From: Hypericum androsaemum
Taxonomy: Eukaryota > Streptophyta > Magnoliopsida > Malpighiales > Hypericaceae
Reading direction: 5' to 3'
Assembly (NCBI GenBank): GCA_963995505.1
Contig: OZ023198.1
Location: 8,518,558-8,582,557, forward strand
Length of the DNA stretch: 64,000 nucleotides
Numbering within the stretch: the first letter of the stretch is position 1; each line of letters starts with the position of its first letter. The position numbers were made by a program, and so were the translations under genes. Shown here piece after piece: positions 35,181 through 46,019 of this stretch. The notes under the pieces are model-generated. The model was not told where the DNA came from. It saw nothing but the letters and a program-made list of their open reading frames with translations, and ran no database searches.

Positions 35181-35732
35181 TGATGGGATCATGCCCACTA
35201 ATAAGTGGAAAATAAAAATCTCCACTAATTGATGGGTGGAGAAGAAAAGTTTCCACTAAGTGATAAGTGGAGTTTCCACTAATTGATGGGTGGATGTGAA
35301 ATCATGGCATTCCTCTCTATAAAAGGAGAGATGATCTTCCATAGAAGAGACATCCACAAAATGAAGAAAAACTCCAAGTAGAGAGTTTAGAGAGAAATAG
35401 ATAGTTTCCAAGTTCTAGAGAGAGAGAGAGAGAGCTTGAGGTAAAAATAGAGTGAGTGAAACTTCTCTACTGTAAAATACGAGAGTGGGATAACTCGGGG
35501 TATCGGGCAGTGAGGATATTTTTACCACTGTAATTTCTCTATTTACTAGTGTATATTTTTCGGAGCTGGTCCCGTGGTTTTTTCTTCTGGTATTTAGAGG
35601 GTTTTCCACGTAAATCTTGGTGTTCCCTCTTGGTGGTGTTTTTCTTCCCCATCTACTTTTGACCGTGGTAATTATTAATTACCGGGGTAAATTTTATTTA
35701 CCGCTTCCGCTGCACGAGTCAAATTCCCAACA
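35181..35732 (+). repeat. 3' LTR of TNT1-like Copia
   Basis: 552 bp, same ends as the 5' LTR. It lacks an 11-bp stretch present there (near 30908) and carries scattered substitutions. Confidence 0.92.
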
Positions 35733-35887
35733 GTTCCGGATTCTATGTCTTTTATCTTCGTTCTTGGTACCGAGATGTAAATTTTGTTCCGGAATTCGAT
35801 TTAAATTCTACACACAGGTTTTTTTTCCTGCATGTAGACTACAGAGAGAAGTTTGGCTTCGAACTCATGGCCGCTTAATTAATTTTT

Positions 35888-37159
35888 GGAAAAATTATGC
35901 CCAGATTTCTGTAGTTTGGCGTCCCTCCTTCTCGGGTCCTTATTTTTTTTAAAATCCTTGCTGACGTCCCTCGTGTATGGTTTTAGAAACTCTTGGATTC
36001 TTATCACCAGAATATGTCATTTTCTCTGGCGAATTCTAATTTGTGAAGACTAAAATGTCTTCCTAAAAAATAAAAATTTTCTCATTCTTCCTTCCCCTCC
36101 ATTTTCTTCCTCCAACTTTGATAAAAATAAGAATCCAAGTAGAAACAAAATCCACAATAACAACGAACAAAACTCAAGTTGGACAAAACCCACAAAAATT
36201 AAAAATTAGATGATAAAATTTATAAAACTGAGCTATTTAGGGTTTTTAATTCTTCAATAGCTTGGATCTTTTGTCTTTATTTTTTTTCTGAAGAGTTGTT
36301 AATTATTTGCTATTTGGAAGGGGGATTTTCACCCATTCCCTTTTCCCACAATATCACGGGACTCGCCGGAACCGTGATGACGACGGGGTCGCGGCAGGAG
36401 TGTTCTTCATGGAGGTGAAGAAGCGCGTGGACGGGGAAGGGATAGGGTTTCAGATCTTCGAGGGGCATTTACGGGTTTTCAGGTTGGAGTTGTCCTTGAG
36501 AAGCAAGGAGGAGGAAGAAGAAGAAGGGAAGCGCGGGGGACGGGGAGTAATTGGGGGGGAGGTTTCTTGTCGCCTCCTATTTTGAAGGGAGGATTCGTAG
36601 TTCAGGGGTTTTAGGGATTAGAATTTGAAGGAGAAGAAGAAGAGAAGAAGGGAGAGATAGATGAACTGGGAGGGAAAGAACGAAGAAGAGCGTTGGTTGG
36701 ATTCGAAGATGTAGATGAAGATGAACAGTGATTAGTTGCTGTAATTTTTAATTGATTTATTTGAACACGAAGATGAAGTTTGAAGAGAGATAAAACTCAA
36801 ATCCATCTTTTTTAAGTTGCTTGTTCATGCGAATACAATTGGCTGTTGTTATATTTTAATTAGATGTTTTTATTTTTAAATTGGGTGTTCTTGTCCATGG
36901 AGGGAAAGAGAGATGACGAAGGAGGAGATGGAGATGAAAAAGATGAAGTGGAAAAGAAAAAAAGGGTTTTTTTTGTTTTTTAGTAGGAAAATATTTTAAT
37001 CTTTTCGGGTAGATGTTCGCCGGAGAAATAAGCATATTCTGGCATCACAGACCCGAAAATTTTTAAAACTAAACAAGGAGGACGTGAGCATGAATTTTAG
37101 AAATACAGAGACATTAGAAGGAGAGACGTCAAGCTACAGGAAACTGAGCGTAATTTTCT
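35888..37159. mobile_element. Mutator-like element with ~200-bp TIRs
   Basis: 1,272 bp. The left end GGAAAAATTATGCCCAG and reversed right end GAGAAAATTACGCTCAG start inverted repeats that can be followed for about 200 bp (shared CTGTAG(T/C)TTG(G/A)CGTC, CACCAGAATATG/GATGCCAGAATATG, (C/T)TGGCGAA). The flanks are TTAATTTTT (35879-35887) and TTAATTTTA (37160-37168), a 9-bp TSD with one mismatch. The centre, about 36340-36760, is GC- and purine-richer than its surroundings and holds an 92-codon frame (36307-36585) with EVKKRVDGEGIGFQIFEGHL and an acidic run. It could be captured host DNA (Pack-MULE), but the source is not recognised. No transposase. Confidence 0.82.
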
Positions 37160-37168
37160 CTTAATTTT

Positions 37169-38071
37169 ATTACGAGAATTAGAATTTAAGAAACTCAACC
37201 ATTAAATATATGTAATTATTATCAGTGCTTCAAATTTTTGAATGGTACAGTTGTAGTTATATTTAAACAACCTTGTTTATGTAGTTAAAACTCTCTTTCT
37301 ATTATGCTCTTCGATGTAATATTTTACTCCACTAATTTTTGTTTTAAATTTTTTTGATTCAATTATCCAATTGGATTGTGTCCGGTTCCAATGGATTTGA
37401 CGAATTTGAATCCAAATTTGAATCAAGGTACATAAAAATAGTTTAAAATTTAGATTAATGGAATCCGAATTCGATTTATCTATTGTTAGTCCTAACAGTC
37501 AGAAATAGTGATCGAGAGTAAAAAATGCTAGTTTATTCTCGAACTCGAGGTAATTAAAATGTTACTATTTTGCAAGTTTTGATTACTTAATATAACTCAA
37601 TATCTTAAAACTTTCTCTTCTTAAACTTTTCATATCTAAATAAAATAATTTGTCTATCAAAATCAACTGAATCTGAACACTTTTTTTTAACACACTGAAT
37701 ATGTTTACAATCAAGTATATTTTGTTTAGCCTCTAATTATGTTGTCCAAACACATGACCAGTGTCATCTATCCTAGCACAGCGAATTATCATCCTTTGTT
37801 CCTTTCTACCCATAATGGCGATTGCAAATATTCTAGAGAGTATGTGCGACCAATTGAGTACTTCATCCATTAGCAGAGTTGACTATCTTTTTCTTGCAAT
37901 AACTTTCTCACGTAATATAAAGTATCGTGATGTTTTGGATTCTCAAAAATAATAATTAGCACCATAGGTAATATCTAATGACTATTTATCAAGAAAAGTA
38001 ATAATTAATTATTGTTCCAATCATACTGCCTAATTACGGCGAATGCAGGAATGTGATTACAGCTACATAAC
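37169..38071. other. AT-rich intergenic, nothing supported
   Basis: No gene or element is recognised. The 63-codon frame at 37761-37952 lacks any known motif. Confidence 0.3.
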
Positions 38072-38338
38072 TGTTAAAGTATGATTTGTTATTAATAATC
38101 AATGAGTTACAAGTTGGGTGTATATATACACCTCTGTGTTTACAAGATCAAGATACATTAATGATCTATATTAAGAGCAACTATTTACAAGAAAGAGTAC
38201 AGCTATATGCGACTCTTGGGCTGGACTATCCGTTGGACACGTAATGGGTCGAGAAGGCCATTGCAGTCTTGAACGTAAAGCGCAGGACACTGGAAGTGGG
38301 AAAGGCGAGGACATAAATAGAGATGATCATTTCCAACA
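38072..38338 (-). repeat. 3' LTR of truncated Copia
   Basis: 267 bp with ends TGTTAAAG and TTCCAACA (plus-strand view), adjacent to the polypurine tract. The partner LTR is not present. Confidence 0.75.
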
Positions 38339-38399
38339 CTCCCCTCAAGTTGGGGAGTATAGATCAAATACACCCAACTTGGATAGGTGTAATTCGAAT

Positions 38400-39550
38400 T
38401 GACTTGCCCCAATAGCCTTGATAAAGATGTCCGCGGGTTGCTCTTCACTCATTAGATAGGGAGTATCAATCATTCCTTCTTGGACCTTGTCTCGAACAAA
38501 ATGGCAATCAACTTCGATGTGCTTCGTTCACTCATAAAACATTGGATTGTTAGCAATGTGAATTGCTGATTGATTGTCACAATAGAGTCATTGGCACTTG
38601 AATCTTGAAATGAAGCTCGATTAATAAGTTCCTGACCCATGTCAGTTCACTTGCAGTGTCTGCCATGGACCTGTATTTCGATTCTGCAGTTGATCTTGAT
38701 ACCACTTTTTGTTTCTTTGATCTCCAAATTACTGGGTTGTTTCCCAGTAGAATGCAGTACCCTGAAGTTGATTTTCTATCGTTCGCGTAACATGCATAAT
38801 CTGCATCTGCATAAGCAACAACATCCAAGTGATTATTCTGAGTCATGAGTATTCCTTTTCCGGGACATCCTTGCCAGCATTGCAGAATTCTATCAAGTAA
38901 TTCAACATGTTGAAGTTTCGGAGAATGCATTACTTGACTTACAATACTTACAACATAGGTAATATCAGGTCGAGTAATTGTTAGATATATTAGTTTATTA
39001 ACAATTCTCTGGTCGAGTAATTGTATGGCTCCCCCTTTTTAGATACTTTCAAATTCTGTTCCATAGGTGTTCTATATGGCTTAGCTCCAAGTTTCTTGGT
39101 TTTCTTTAACAGGTCTAAAACATACTTTCTTTGATTAATGAACACGCCCTTTGAAGAATGAGCAAACTCAACACCAAGAAATTTTTTTAACTTACCTAGA
39201 TCCTTAATATCAAATCTGTCATGAAGTGCAGTTTTTATCTTTTTAATTAGCTCCATACTTTCTCCCGTTCTGAGAATATCATCTACATATATAAGTACCA
39301 TGGTCTTACCTCGGCCTTGGTTTGAAACAAACAAGGATGTATGTTCTATATGCCAACCAAGGTTAACGGCAATGGAAACAAGCATACGAAGGGTATTTAT
39401 TTTTGCTACTGGCGTAAAGGTATCACTATAATCTACTCCTGGAGTTTGAGTGAACCCTCTTGCAACCAATCTAGCTTTATATATTTCAATCATTCCATCA
39501 CTCTTATGCTTGACCTTATAGATCCACTTACAATCAACAATTTTCTTTCC
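38400..39550 (-). pseudogene. Copia RT/RNase H remnant
   Basis: RT part: YKARLVARGFTQTPGVDY, TFTPVAKINTLR, then after a deletion of about 90 codons VLIYVDDI, FDIKDLGKLKKFLGVEFA. RNase H part: VVAYADADYACYANDRKSTS, WRSKKQKVVSRSTAESKYRS, ELTWVRNLLIELH. The region between 38930 and 38990 and the 3' end carry frameshifts and stops. The catalytic YVDD is kept, but the protein cannot be made. Confidence 0.82.
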
Positions 39551-39727
39551 TTGAGGTAATCCAACTATATCCTAAGTATTATTTCTTTTCAGAGCTTGGA
39601 GCTCTTCATTCATTGCCTCTCTCCATATTTGATGCTTAACAGCTTCCTCATAGCTTTTAGGTTCAGTGTCAGCATCTATACTACTAATAAATGACTTGTA
39701 TGCTGACTTGAGATTCTTATATGTGAT

Positions 39728-41074
39728 TTAATCCTCTATTGGATACTGAACCTGATACGTTTTAAAATCCTTTAATCTGGCTTTAGGATGTCTTACTCTA
39801 GATGATCTCCTTATTTCATGACTTCTAACATCAGTAGAGTCAGGGAAGGTACCTTGGTTTTTTTTAGGATCTTCATTGAATTCACTCTGGTGTTCTGCAG
39901 GTACATCTGCAATATTTTCTTCTGCAGAGTTTTCTTCTGCAACTACTTCTTCGACTGATGTTTGTTCTGGAACCTGCAAAGAAGTACTGCTTTTTTTTCC
40001 TTTCGTGGGAATGGGAGTTAGACTAGATAATATTGAAAGTGGTCTATTGTGATTTTGAATAATCATCTCCCCCTGAGATTGAACATCACTTGATTCTTGA
40101 TTCAGAATAGTAAGGTAGATGTTCAACAAAGTGAACATCTCTCGACACAATCCTTTTCTTGAGTGTGGGACAAAAACACTTATTAACCCTTTTGGGTATT
40201 TGAATAGCCAAGAAAAATGCATTTCTCAACTCTTTTATCCAATTTGTCCCTTTTTCGGATGGTACGTGCACATAGCAACAGCAACCAAAGGTTCTCAACT
40301 AAAATAAGTTAGGCTTCCTTTTCAGTAAGATCTCCATAGGAGACTTATTTTTTAAAGGCATACAAGTGTATTTATCAAATGGCAAGCTGTAAGAATGTCA
40401 TCACTCCAAAAACCCTTTTTTACATTCATTTTGAACATGATTGTACAGGCAACATCGAGGAGATGCTGATTTTTCTCTCAGCAACTCTATTTTGCTACGG
40501 AGTACACGCATGAGGTTTGGTGTATAATCCCAGCAATCTTGAGGTAATCAACGAAGTCTCTTTTATATCTAGTTCCATTATCAGTTTTGAAGATTTTAAT
40601 CTTCTAACTGAACTAATTTTGGATAAGCGAATTGAATTCTTTGAACACACCAAACACTTCACTTTTATGCTTAAGCAAGTATATCCAAGTAGCTCGACCA
40701 AAGTGATCTATGAATGAAACAAAGTAATTATATCCATCATATAAGCACATCAGAGCAATCCATACGTCAGAATGAACAAGTTCAAAGATAGATTCATAAC
40801 AGCTTTCAGAAGAAAGCAATGAATTTCTTTTATTTTTGGCATAGGGACAGCTTTCACAATTCAGATCAAGCTTCTCTAAATATGGAAACAGGTTCTGCAT
40901 TATGCTAAAACCAGGAATGGTTATTTCTATTTCCATTAAGAAAAAAAAATAGAATCTGCTCACAACGAGAAAACTAAGAGACTGTGGCAATTGCAAAAGC
41001 ACGAAAAATTCCAAAATCAAGAGTGGCATTTGGATATTAAGAAGATTCATAATAGTGGGACAACACATTAACAA
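39728..41074 (-). pseudogene. Copia integrase and hinge remnant
   Basis: Integrase pieces read from right to left: CPYAKNKRNSL, FELVHSDVW, NYFVSFIDHFGRATWIYLLKHKSEVFGVFKEF (in segments), then MRTFGCCCYVHVP and the acidic/Ser hinge (EEVVAEENSAEEN, SSRVRHPKARLKDF) at 39728-40222. Several frame changes. The right end of the 153-codon frame (40914-41074) is not integrase but array-family sequence fused at the truncation point. Confidence 0.75.
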
Positions 41075-41321
41075 GTCAACTCAGCTTACTAAGACGTAAA
41101 TTGTCAATGACTGGAAAAAAAAGAAAGAAAAGAAAACTACTCATCTAAGGAAACAAAAATAAAACTAGACTCTCTTCTTCTCGTCTGCTTCTTCTATTAA
41201 TCTCTCATTCTTCTTGTGCTCCCCATTCTTACTTTTGCCATTTACAATTTTTTTGGCCTCCTCTTCTGTCAAGTTTATATAGTTTCCAAATCCTTCATCA
41301 TTAAAAAGAAGTATCCCCACT
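40914..41321 (-). pseudogene. Unknown family: 3' end of the split copy
   Basis: Matches the 3' part of the tandem-array units. The minus-strand reading LLFNDEGFGNYINLTEEEAKKI plus a Lys/Glu-rich tail (41310-41165) corresponds to FNDEVFGNYINLTKKEVKEI of unit 4, followed by the pyrimidine-rich and TTATTTCTATTTTCATTAAG-like downstream region. The A run here is five, which keeps the frame. Similarity stops near 41321, where the composite block begins. It pairs with the 5' part at 46322-47290. Confidence 0.7.
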
Positions 41322-41326
41322 ACATG

Positions 41327-41530
41327 AAAATGCAAGAAAAGGAAAGAAAAGGCATAAAAAGGCAAGAAAAGGCATTCTTCGCCTCATTCTTCTACTCAAT
41401 CTTCTCCAAATTCTTCGCCAGATGCTTCACCTCATTTTTTTCCCACATTCTTTGTCAAATTCTTTGCCTCAATCATCGCCTCAATCATCGCCTCATTCTT
41501 TGCCAAATTCTTTAGCTCAATATTTGCCTC
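41327..41530 (-). repeat. 12-bp minisatellite, block 1
   Basis: A purine-rich leader (AAGAAAAGGCA repeated) is followed by units of the type ATTCTTCGCCTC / ATTCTTTGCCAA. This is the reverse-complement orientation of block 2. Confidence 0.75.
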
Positions 41531-41660
41531 ACGGGCACCCGTCTTGACTCACCCCTTGCCGCGCTATGTTCTACACCTTCACTTGCTGCGGCTGCAATCA
41601 TTGCAGAGGAGGGTTGTGCTCTTAAAAAGAACGGAATGGCATTAGCCACTTGATCAGTTG

Positions 41661-41912
41661 TTAGCTGTTTTTGAGCAGACTCGACTGGAAGTAGCCATTC
41701 AGTGTAATTATGTATAAATGGGAAACAATCCCTCGACGAGAGAGGGGATCCCCTTGACGAAGCCCACGACCCATTTTGAACATCTTTGTAAGAGAGCTAT
41801 TAACCAGGATAGAGCATGAAGCATTCTTCACACAGCACATAATCCAGTTACACCATTTGTCCCCAAAACCCATGGCTTTGAGAGAGTCAATAAGATATTT
41901 CCAGGAATCCAC
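41661..41912 (-). pseudogene. LINE reverse-transcriptase fragment
   Basis: Minus-strand reading SWKYLIDSLKAMGFGDKWCN, WIMCCVKNASCSILVNSSL, then GRGLRQGDPLS. The RGLRQGDPLSP motif and the MGFG..W..WI..C spacing are characteristic of plant non-LTR retrotransposon RTs, shortly before the YADD motif, which is missing. A short internal fragment only. Confidence 0.85.
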
Positions 41913-42149
41913 AAATCGGCCGTCTGGGGCTTCGGCTTCCCGGCAATAGCCGGGAGGCCGAAAACCAAAACAAAACCTATCCTCGGGTTAACCCCTGCAA
42001 GGGTTCCACCAGCCCTACCACCCGAGGAGTGAAAAAGAGACCTACCCGAACACCTATCGTGAACTATTGCAACCGGGGGCCTCAGTAAAAACCTATCGCC
42101 GCCAAACGATAGGGAAAAAGAGTGCCAAACCCGTTAGAGTTGCAGGGTC
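41913..42149. other. GC-richer segment, unassigned
   Basis: Includes a short perfect stem (CTTCCCGGC AATA GCCGGGAG at about 41936-41956) and the direct pair CACCCGAGGAGTG / CCTCGGGTTAACCC-like complements. No family is recognised. Confidence 0.35.
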
Positions 42150-43280
42150 CTATTACAAGGCAAAGAATTTGGTGAAGATTAAGGTGAAGATTGAGGCACA
42201 TAAAGAGGCGAAGAATTTGGAAAAACATGAGGTGAAGAAATTGGCAAAGAATGAGGCCAAGATTTTGGCCAAGTATTTGGCAAAGCATTTCGCGATGAAT
42301 GAGGCAAAGAATTTGGCAAAGAATAAGGCGAGGAATGAGTTGAAATTTTTTGCAAAGATTGAGGTGAGGTTTGTTGAAGAATGAGGCAAAAAATTTGGCA
42401 AAGATTGAGGCGAGAAATGCGGCGAAGAATTTGGCAAGGAATGAGGCGAAAAATTTGGCAAGGAATGAGGCGAAGAATTTGGCAAAGAATGAGGCGAAGA
42501 ATTTGGCTATGAATGAGGTAAACAATTTGGCGAAGACTGAGGCGAGGAATGAGGCAAAACATTTGGCAAAGATTGTGTCAAAGAATTTTGAAGATTTTGG
42601 TGAAGAATCTGGCAAAGATTGAGGCAAAGAATTTGGTGAGAATGTGGTGAAGAATTTGGCAAAGATTGAATCGATGAATGAGTTAAAGAATTTGCAACAC
42701 ATTTGGCAATGAATTGGGTGGAGAATGAGGTAAAAATTGAGGCGAAGCATTTTGCAAAGAATTTGATGAAGATTGAGCCGAAGAATGAGTAGAAGAACAA
42801 GGCGAAGAATGTTTCAAAATTTGAGGCAAAGAATTTAGTGAATAATGATGCGAAGAATGTGTCAAAGAATGAGGCGAAGAATGTGTCAAAGAATGCGGCG
42901 AAGAATGTGTCAAAGAATGAGGTGAAGATTGAGGCGAAGAATGTGGCTAAGAATGTAGCGAAGAATGAGTCAAAAAATTTGGCGAAGAGTGAGGTGAAGT
43001 ATTTGGCCAAGATTGACGCAAAGAATAAGGTGAACAATTTGGCGAAGAATGAGTTAAAGAATTTGGCAAAATTTTTGGCAAAGTTTTGGAAAAAGCATTT
43101 GGCGATGATCGAGGCAAAGAATTTGTTGAAAAAAAAGGCCAAGAATGAGTAGAAGAATTTGGCGAAGATTGTGGCAAAGAATAGGGCAAAGAATGAGGCA
43201 AAAATTTTGGCAAAGATTGAGGTAAAGAATAAGGTATAGAATTTGGCAAAGAATCAAGCAAAGAATTTAGCGAAGAGTGG
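42150..43280 (+). repeat. 12-bp minisatellite, block 2 (~1.1 kb)
   Basis: About 90 degenerate units of GAGGCGAAGAAT / TTGGCAAAGAAT, often alternating to give a 24-bp super-period. Because 12 is a multiple of 3, frames tend to stay open: plus-strand readings are chains of AKNLAKNEAKNLA type, and minus-strand readings are chains of FFASFFAKFF or SPHSLPNSSPHS type. Long ORFs here (up to 222 codons) are by-products of the repeat, with no start context or conserved domain. Confidence 0.9.
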
Positions 43281-43289
43281 GGCAACCAT

Positions 43290-44457
43290 ATCATATCAGA
43301 CCAACCTCCTCGGCCAAATAGTTCTGCGCATCTAACTTCACAAAGCAGCCTATATAACTCAATATTATACAAGTTCAAGTCCATATCTTCATCAATTTAC
43401 CAATGGTATATTCTTTCATGATCACACCAAGTCCAAAAATCAACTTAGAAGTCCAAAAAAATTACTTACCAAGTTGTTACTCTTGAACAACCTCAATTCT
43501 AAAATCAATCAGTCAGTCTAACTTTCAACCAAGTTTTGACAATGATTCCTTGATCCAAACAGAACATATAATATACCATTAGAAAGGTATTTAACAAGAA
43601 CTTAACAAGAACTTCAGAGTCCAAATAAACTTAACAAGAACTTCTTCTTCCACCATCTTGACTGTATACTCCAACAAACAGTCCATAGTTAAAAATACAT
43701 TTTAGGTCGATTCCTTTATCCAATTATGACCCGTCATATATGGTTAGAACGATCTTGAAGTTCTCGACAACTCTCATGAAGACATAGAAGTTCAATTCTA
43801 AGCCAAATGACACTTACCGAACACTTCTTTGTCCACCAACTCACTTGTATACTCCAGTTATTAGTCTGCCATTCAAAACCAATTTATTATTGATTCCTTA
43901 ATCCAAATAGGACATATAATATACGGTTGGAAAGCTCATTGAGTACTCTACAAGATTGGACAAGACTGTAAATTCCAAATTAAAGCGGAAGCCCACTGAC
44001 CGAACCATTCTTTGTTGACCTGCTTCTTTCTCTTTCTTATATCTCTCTCTTCTTTTTCTTCTCTTTCGTTTTGTGGCTTATCTCCAAAGTTTTTTGGCCT
44101 CTTCCTTTAATTTTCTGAGTCCTAAAAGAGTGTAGATGAGTCACCATCCAGTATGACTCACGTTATCAACTAATTCTAACAAATTTCCAAGTCGTGAAAG
44201 ATGATTGGATGGCTTTTCCAAGGGGTTCAATCAGGATATAGCACATTGAGTCCCGTTTGTCACCAACTTCAGTTTCATATTTCCCAAAAATCGTTTTCTA
44301 CTTAATTGTAGGCCTATGTGACTAGTTTCTAGATCATATTTACTTGTACTATTTGGAGCAAAATTGAGCAAGATGTGTCCAATTTACCAAGTATGTGTCA
44401 GTGCTGTCCAATCTTGCCCAACTATATTCATAACAGTTGTGAATTATTTGAGTAGGC
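43290..44457. repeat. Diverged ~170-bp tandem repeat and flank
   Basis: The phrase (G)ATTCCTT(G/T)ATCCAAA...ACATATAATATA...GGTTAGAA recurs at about 43540, 43705 and 43890, defining three diverged units that end in a TTCTTTGT(T/C)CACC-like string. The remainder to 44457 is unassigned AT-rich DNA, possibly the LTR/leader of a retroelement related to the next entry. Confidence 0.5.
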
Positions 44458-44700
44458 TTGGTGGAATTGCCTGAAGGGGTTAGACCCATTGGCTGCAAAT
44501 GGATCTTCAAGAAGAAGATCGATGTAGAAGGTAAAGTGCAAACCTACAAGGCTAGGTTGGTGGCAAAGAGTTATAAGCAACGCGAGGGCATTGATTATGA
44601 CAAAACCTTTTCACGAGTTGCAAAGATCAAGTTCATTCGGATTTTACTTGCTATAGCTACATACTATGACTATGACATTTGACAGATGAATGTCAGCCTT
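44458..44700 (+). pseudogene. Copia RT N-terminal fragment
   Basis: Reads LVELPEGVRPIGCKWIFKKK, GKVQTYKARLVAKSYKQREG, DYDKTFSRVAKIKFIRILLA, then a stop (TGA, position of the usual Trp/Gln before QM(D/N)V), QMNV. This is the first part of a Copia RT. It is cut at about 44694, where minisatellite-associated sequence starts; YVDD and everything after are missing. Confidence 0.85.
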
Positions 44701-44790
44701 TTCTTGTCTTTTATTACCTTTCCAAGCATTTTCATGCCTTTTTTTTCATTTCTTACCTTTTTATGTTTTTTCTGGCCTTCACCAAATCCA

Positions 44791-45849
44791 TTGCCAATTT
44801 ATTCATCTCATTCTTTGCCAAACTCTTTGCTTCATTCTTCGCCAAACTCCACGCCCCATTCTTTGCCAAATCCTACGCCTCCTTATTTGCCTGAATCTTA
44901 GCTTCAATCTTTACTATTTTTTATTTTCAATTAACTATTTCCTATTTCCCAATTGCCATTTATATTTCCTATTTACTATTTACATTGTAGAGACATATAT
45001 AAAGATATAGTTAAATGTTGAAAAAATTATATTATTGTCATAAATAAATTCAGGTACAGATTAATTCAATCATTTTCGAGTTTATACACAGATTGTTTTA
45101 TACACACAAAAAAAGAATAAACTAATATTCCTATCTAAGCTGGCAGACAAAAGGGTGGCGGCGGACAAAAGGGAATAGGGATTTTATCCCATTATTTGTT
45201 TTGTGGAAGGTGGAAGCTTTATGGAAGGTGGAAGCAGAAATATAAGCCGCTTTTACTTGGACCCAGAACGCATTAACCAGTAAATGGCTTGCTAAAATTT
45301 AGGTTTAATATAATTAAGTAAATAGGGAAATAAAATAATCAATTACCTCTAAAATCACGTTAGATTATAATTACACCAAAAAAGTAAAAGCGGCTTATAT
45401 TTTCGCTTCCATAAAGCTTCCACCTTCCACAAAACAAATAATGGGATAAAATCCCTATTCCCTTTTGTCCACCGCCACCCTTTTGTCTGCCAGCTTAGAT
45501 AGGAATATTAGTTTATTCTTTTTTTGTGTGTATAAAACAATCTGTGTATAAACTCGAAAATGATTGAATTAATCTGTACCTGAATTTATTTATGACAATA
45601 ATATAATTTTTTCAACATTTAACTATATCTTTATATATGTCTCTACAATGTAAATAGTAAATAAGAAATAGGAAATATAAATGGCAATTGGGAAATAGGA
45701 AATAGTTAATTGAAAATAAAAAATAGTAAAGATTGAAGCCAAGATTCAGGCAAATAAGGAGGCGTAGGATTTGGCAAAGAATGGGGCGTGGAGTTTGGCG
45801 AAGAATGAAGCAAAGAGTTTGGCAAAGAATGAGATGAATAAATTGGCAA
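44791..45849. repeat. 1.06-kb near-perfect inverted repeat
   Basis: Left arm 44791-45256 and right arm 45384-45849 are reverse complements of equal length (466 bp), with only a few indels (e.g. a 7-bp GGTGGAA-type difference near 45228 and a compensating one near 45662). The spacer is 127 bp. Arm ends carry units of the 12-bp minisatellite (blocks 3 and 4). A transcript would fold into a very long hairpin. No TSD was found at the outer ends. Confidence 0.92.
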
Positions 45850-46019
45850 GGGAGTCCTCATATGGATACCACTGTTATATTTTCTGTAAAGCGCCTTTGT
45901 TGAGAATGAACCTTCATTATAAGAAAAGGCAAGAAAACGCATGAAAATGCATGAAATGAAAAGGCATGATTTTTCGTGCTGTTTCTTACTTTTTCTTTGT
46001 TTTTCATACTTTTTCTGTT

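Larger units (their letters stand above)
30605..35732 (+). mobile_element. Full-length Ty1/Copia retrotransposon (Tork/TNT1-like)
   Basis: Complete structure: 5' LTR 30605-31165, PBS, gag-pol, polypurine tract AAGGGGGAGA at about 35170, 3' LTR 35181-35732. It is flanked by a perfect 5-bp TSD, GTTCC (30600-30604 and 35733-35737). Domain order protease-integrase-RT-RNase H identifies Copia; the pol sequence is of the TNT1 type. LTRs differ by roughly a dozen substitutions, an 11-bp indel and small indels, so the insertion is not brand new. Confidence 0.95.
30503..35878 (+). pseudogene. Open frame of ~82 codons split by Copia insertion
   Basis: A frame starting at ATG 30503 is open to the insertion site (34 codons, to 30604). 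Skipping the element and one TSD copy, the same frame continues open from 35738 to a stop at 35876-35878. It includes MTTERDLLRLRSS on the left and FGFELMAA at the end. No domain is recognised. The length is modest for chance, so it may be an exon or a random frame. Confidence 0.25.
38072..40913 (-). mobile_element. Truncated minus-strand Copia element
   Basis: In element orientation the order is integrase (about 40913-40300), hinge region, RT (39493-38990), RNase H (38930-38400), polypurine tract (complement of CTCCCCTCAAG near 38341), 3' LTR. The 5' LTR, gag, protease and the start of integrase are missing. At 40913/40914 the element abuts the unknown-family 3' region. A break of about 90 codons inside RT also shows deletion. 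Confidence 0.85.

Noticed and set aside
42082..43384. Several 100-220-codon frames on both strands
   Set aside because: All lie in the 12-bp minisatellite; openness follows from the period being a multiple of three. No start context or domain.
44791..45849. Pair of inverted LTRs or ordinary MULE TIRs
   Set aside because: No TSD of 5, 8 or 9 bp at the outer ends and no PBS or polypurine tract; kept only as an inverted repeat.
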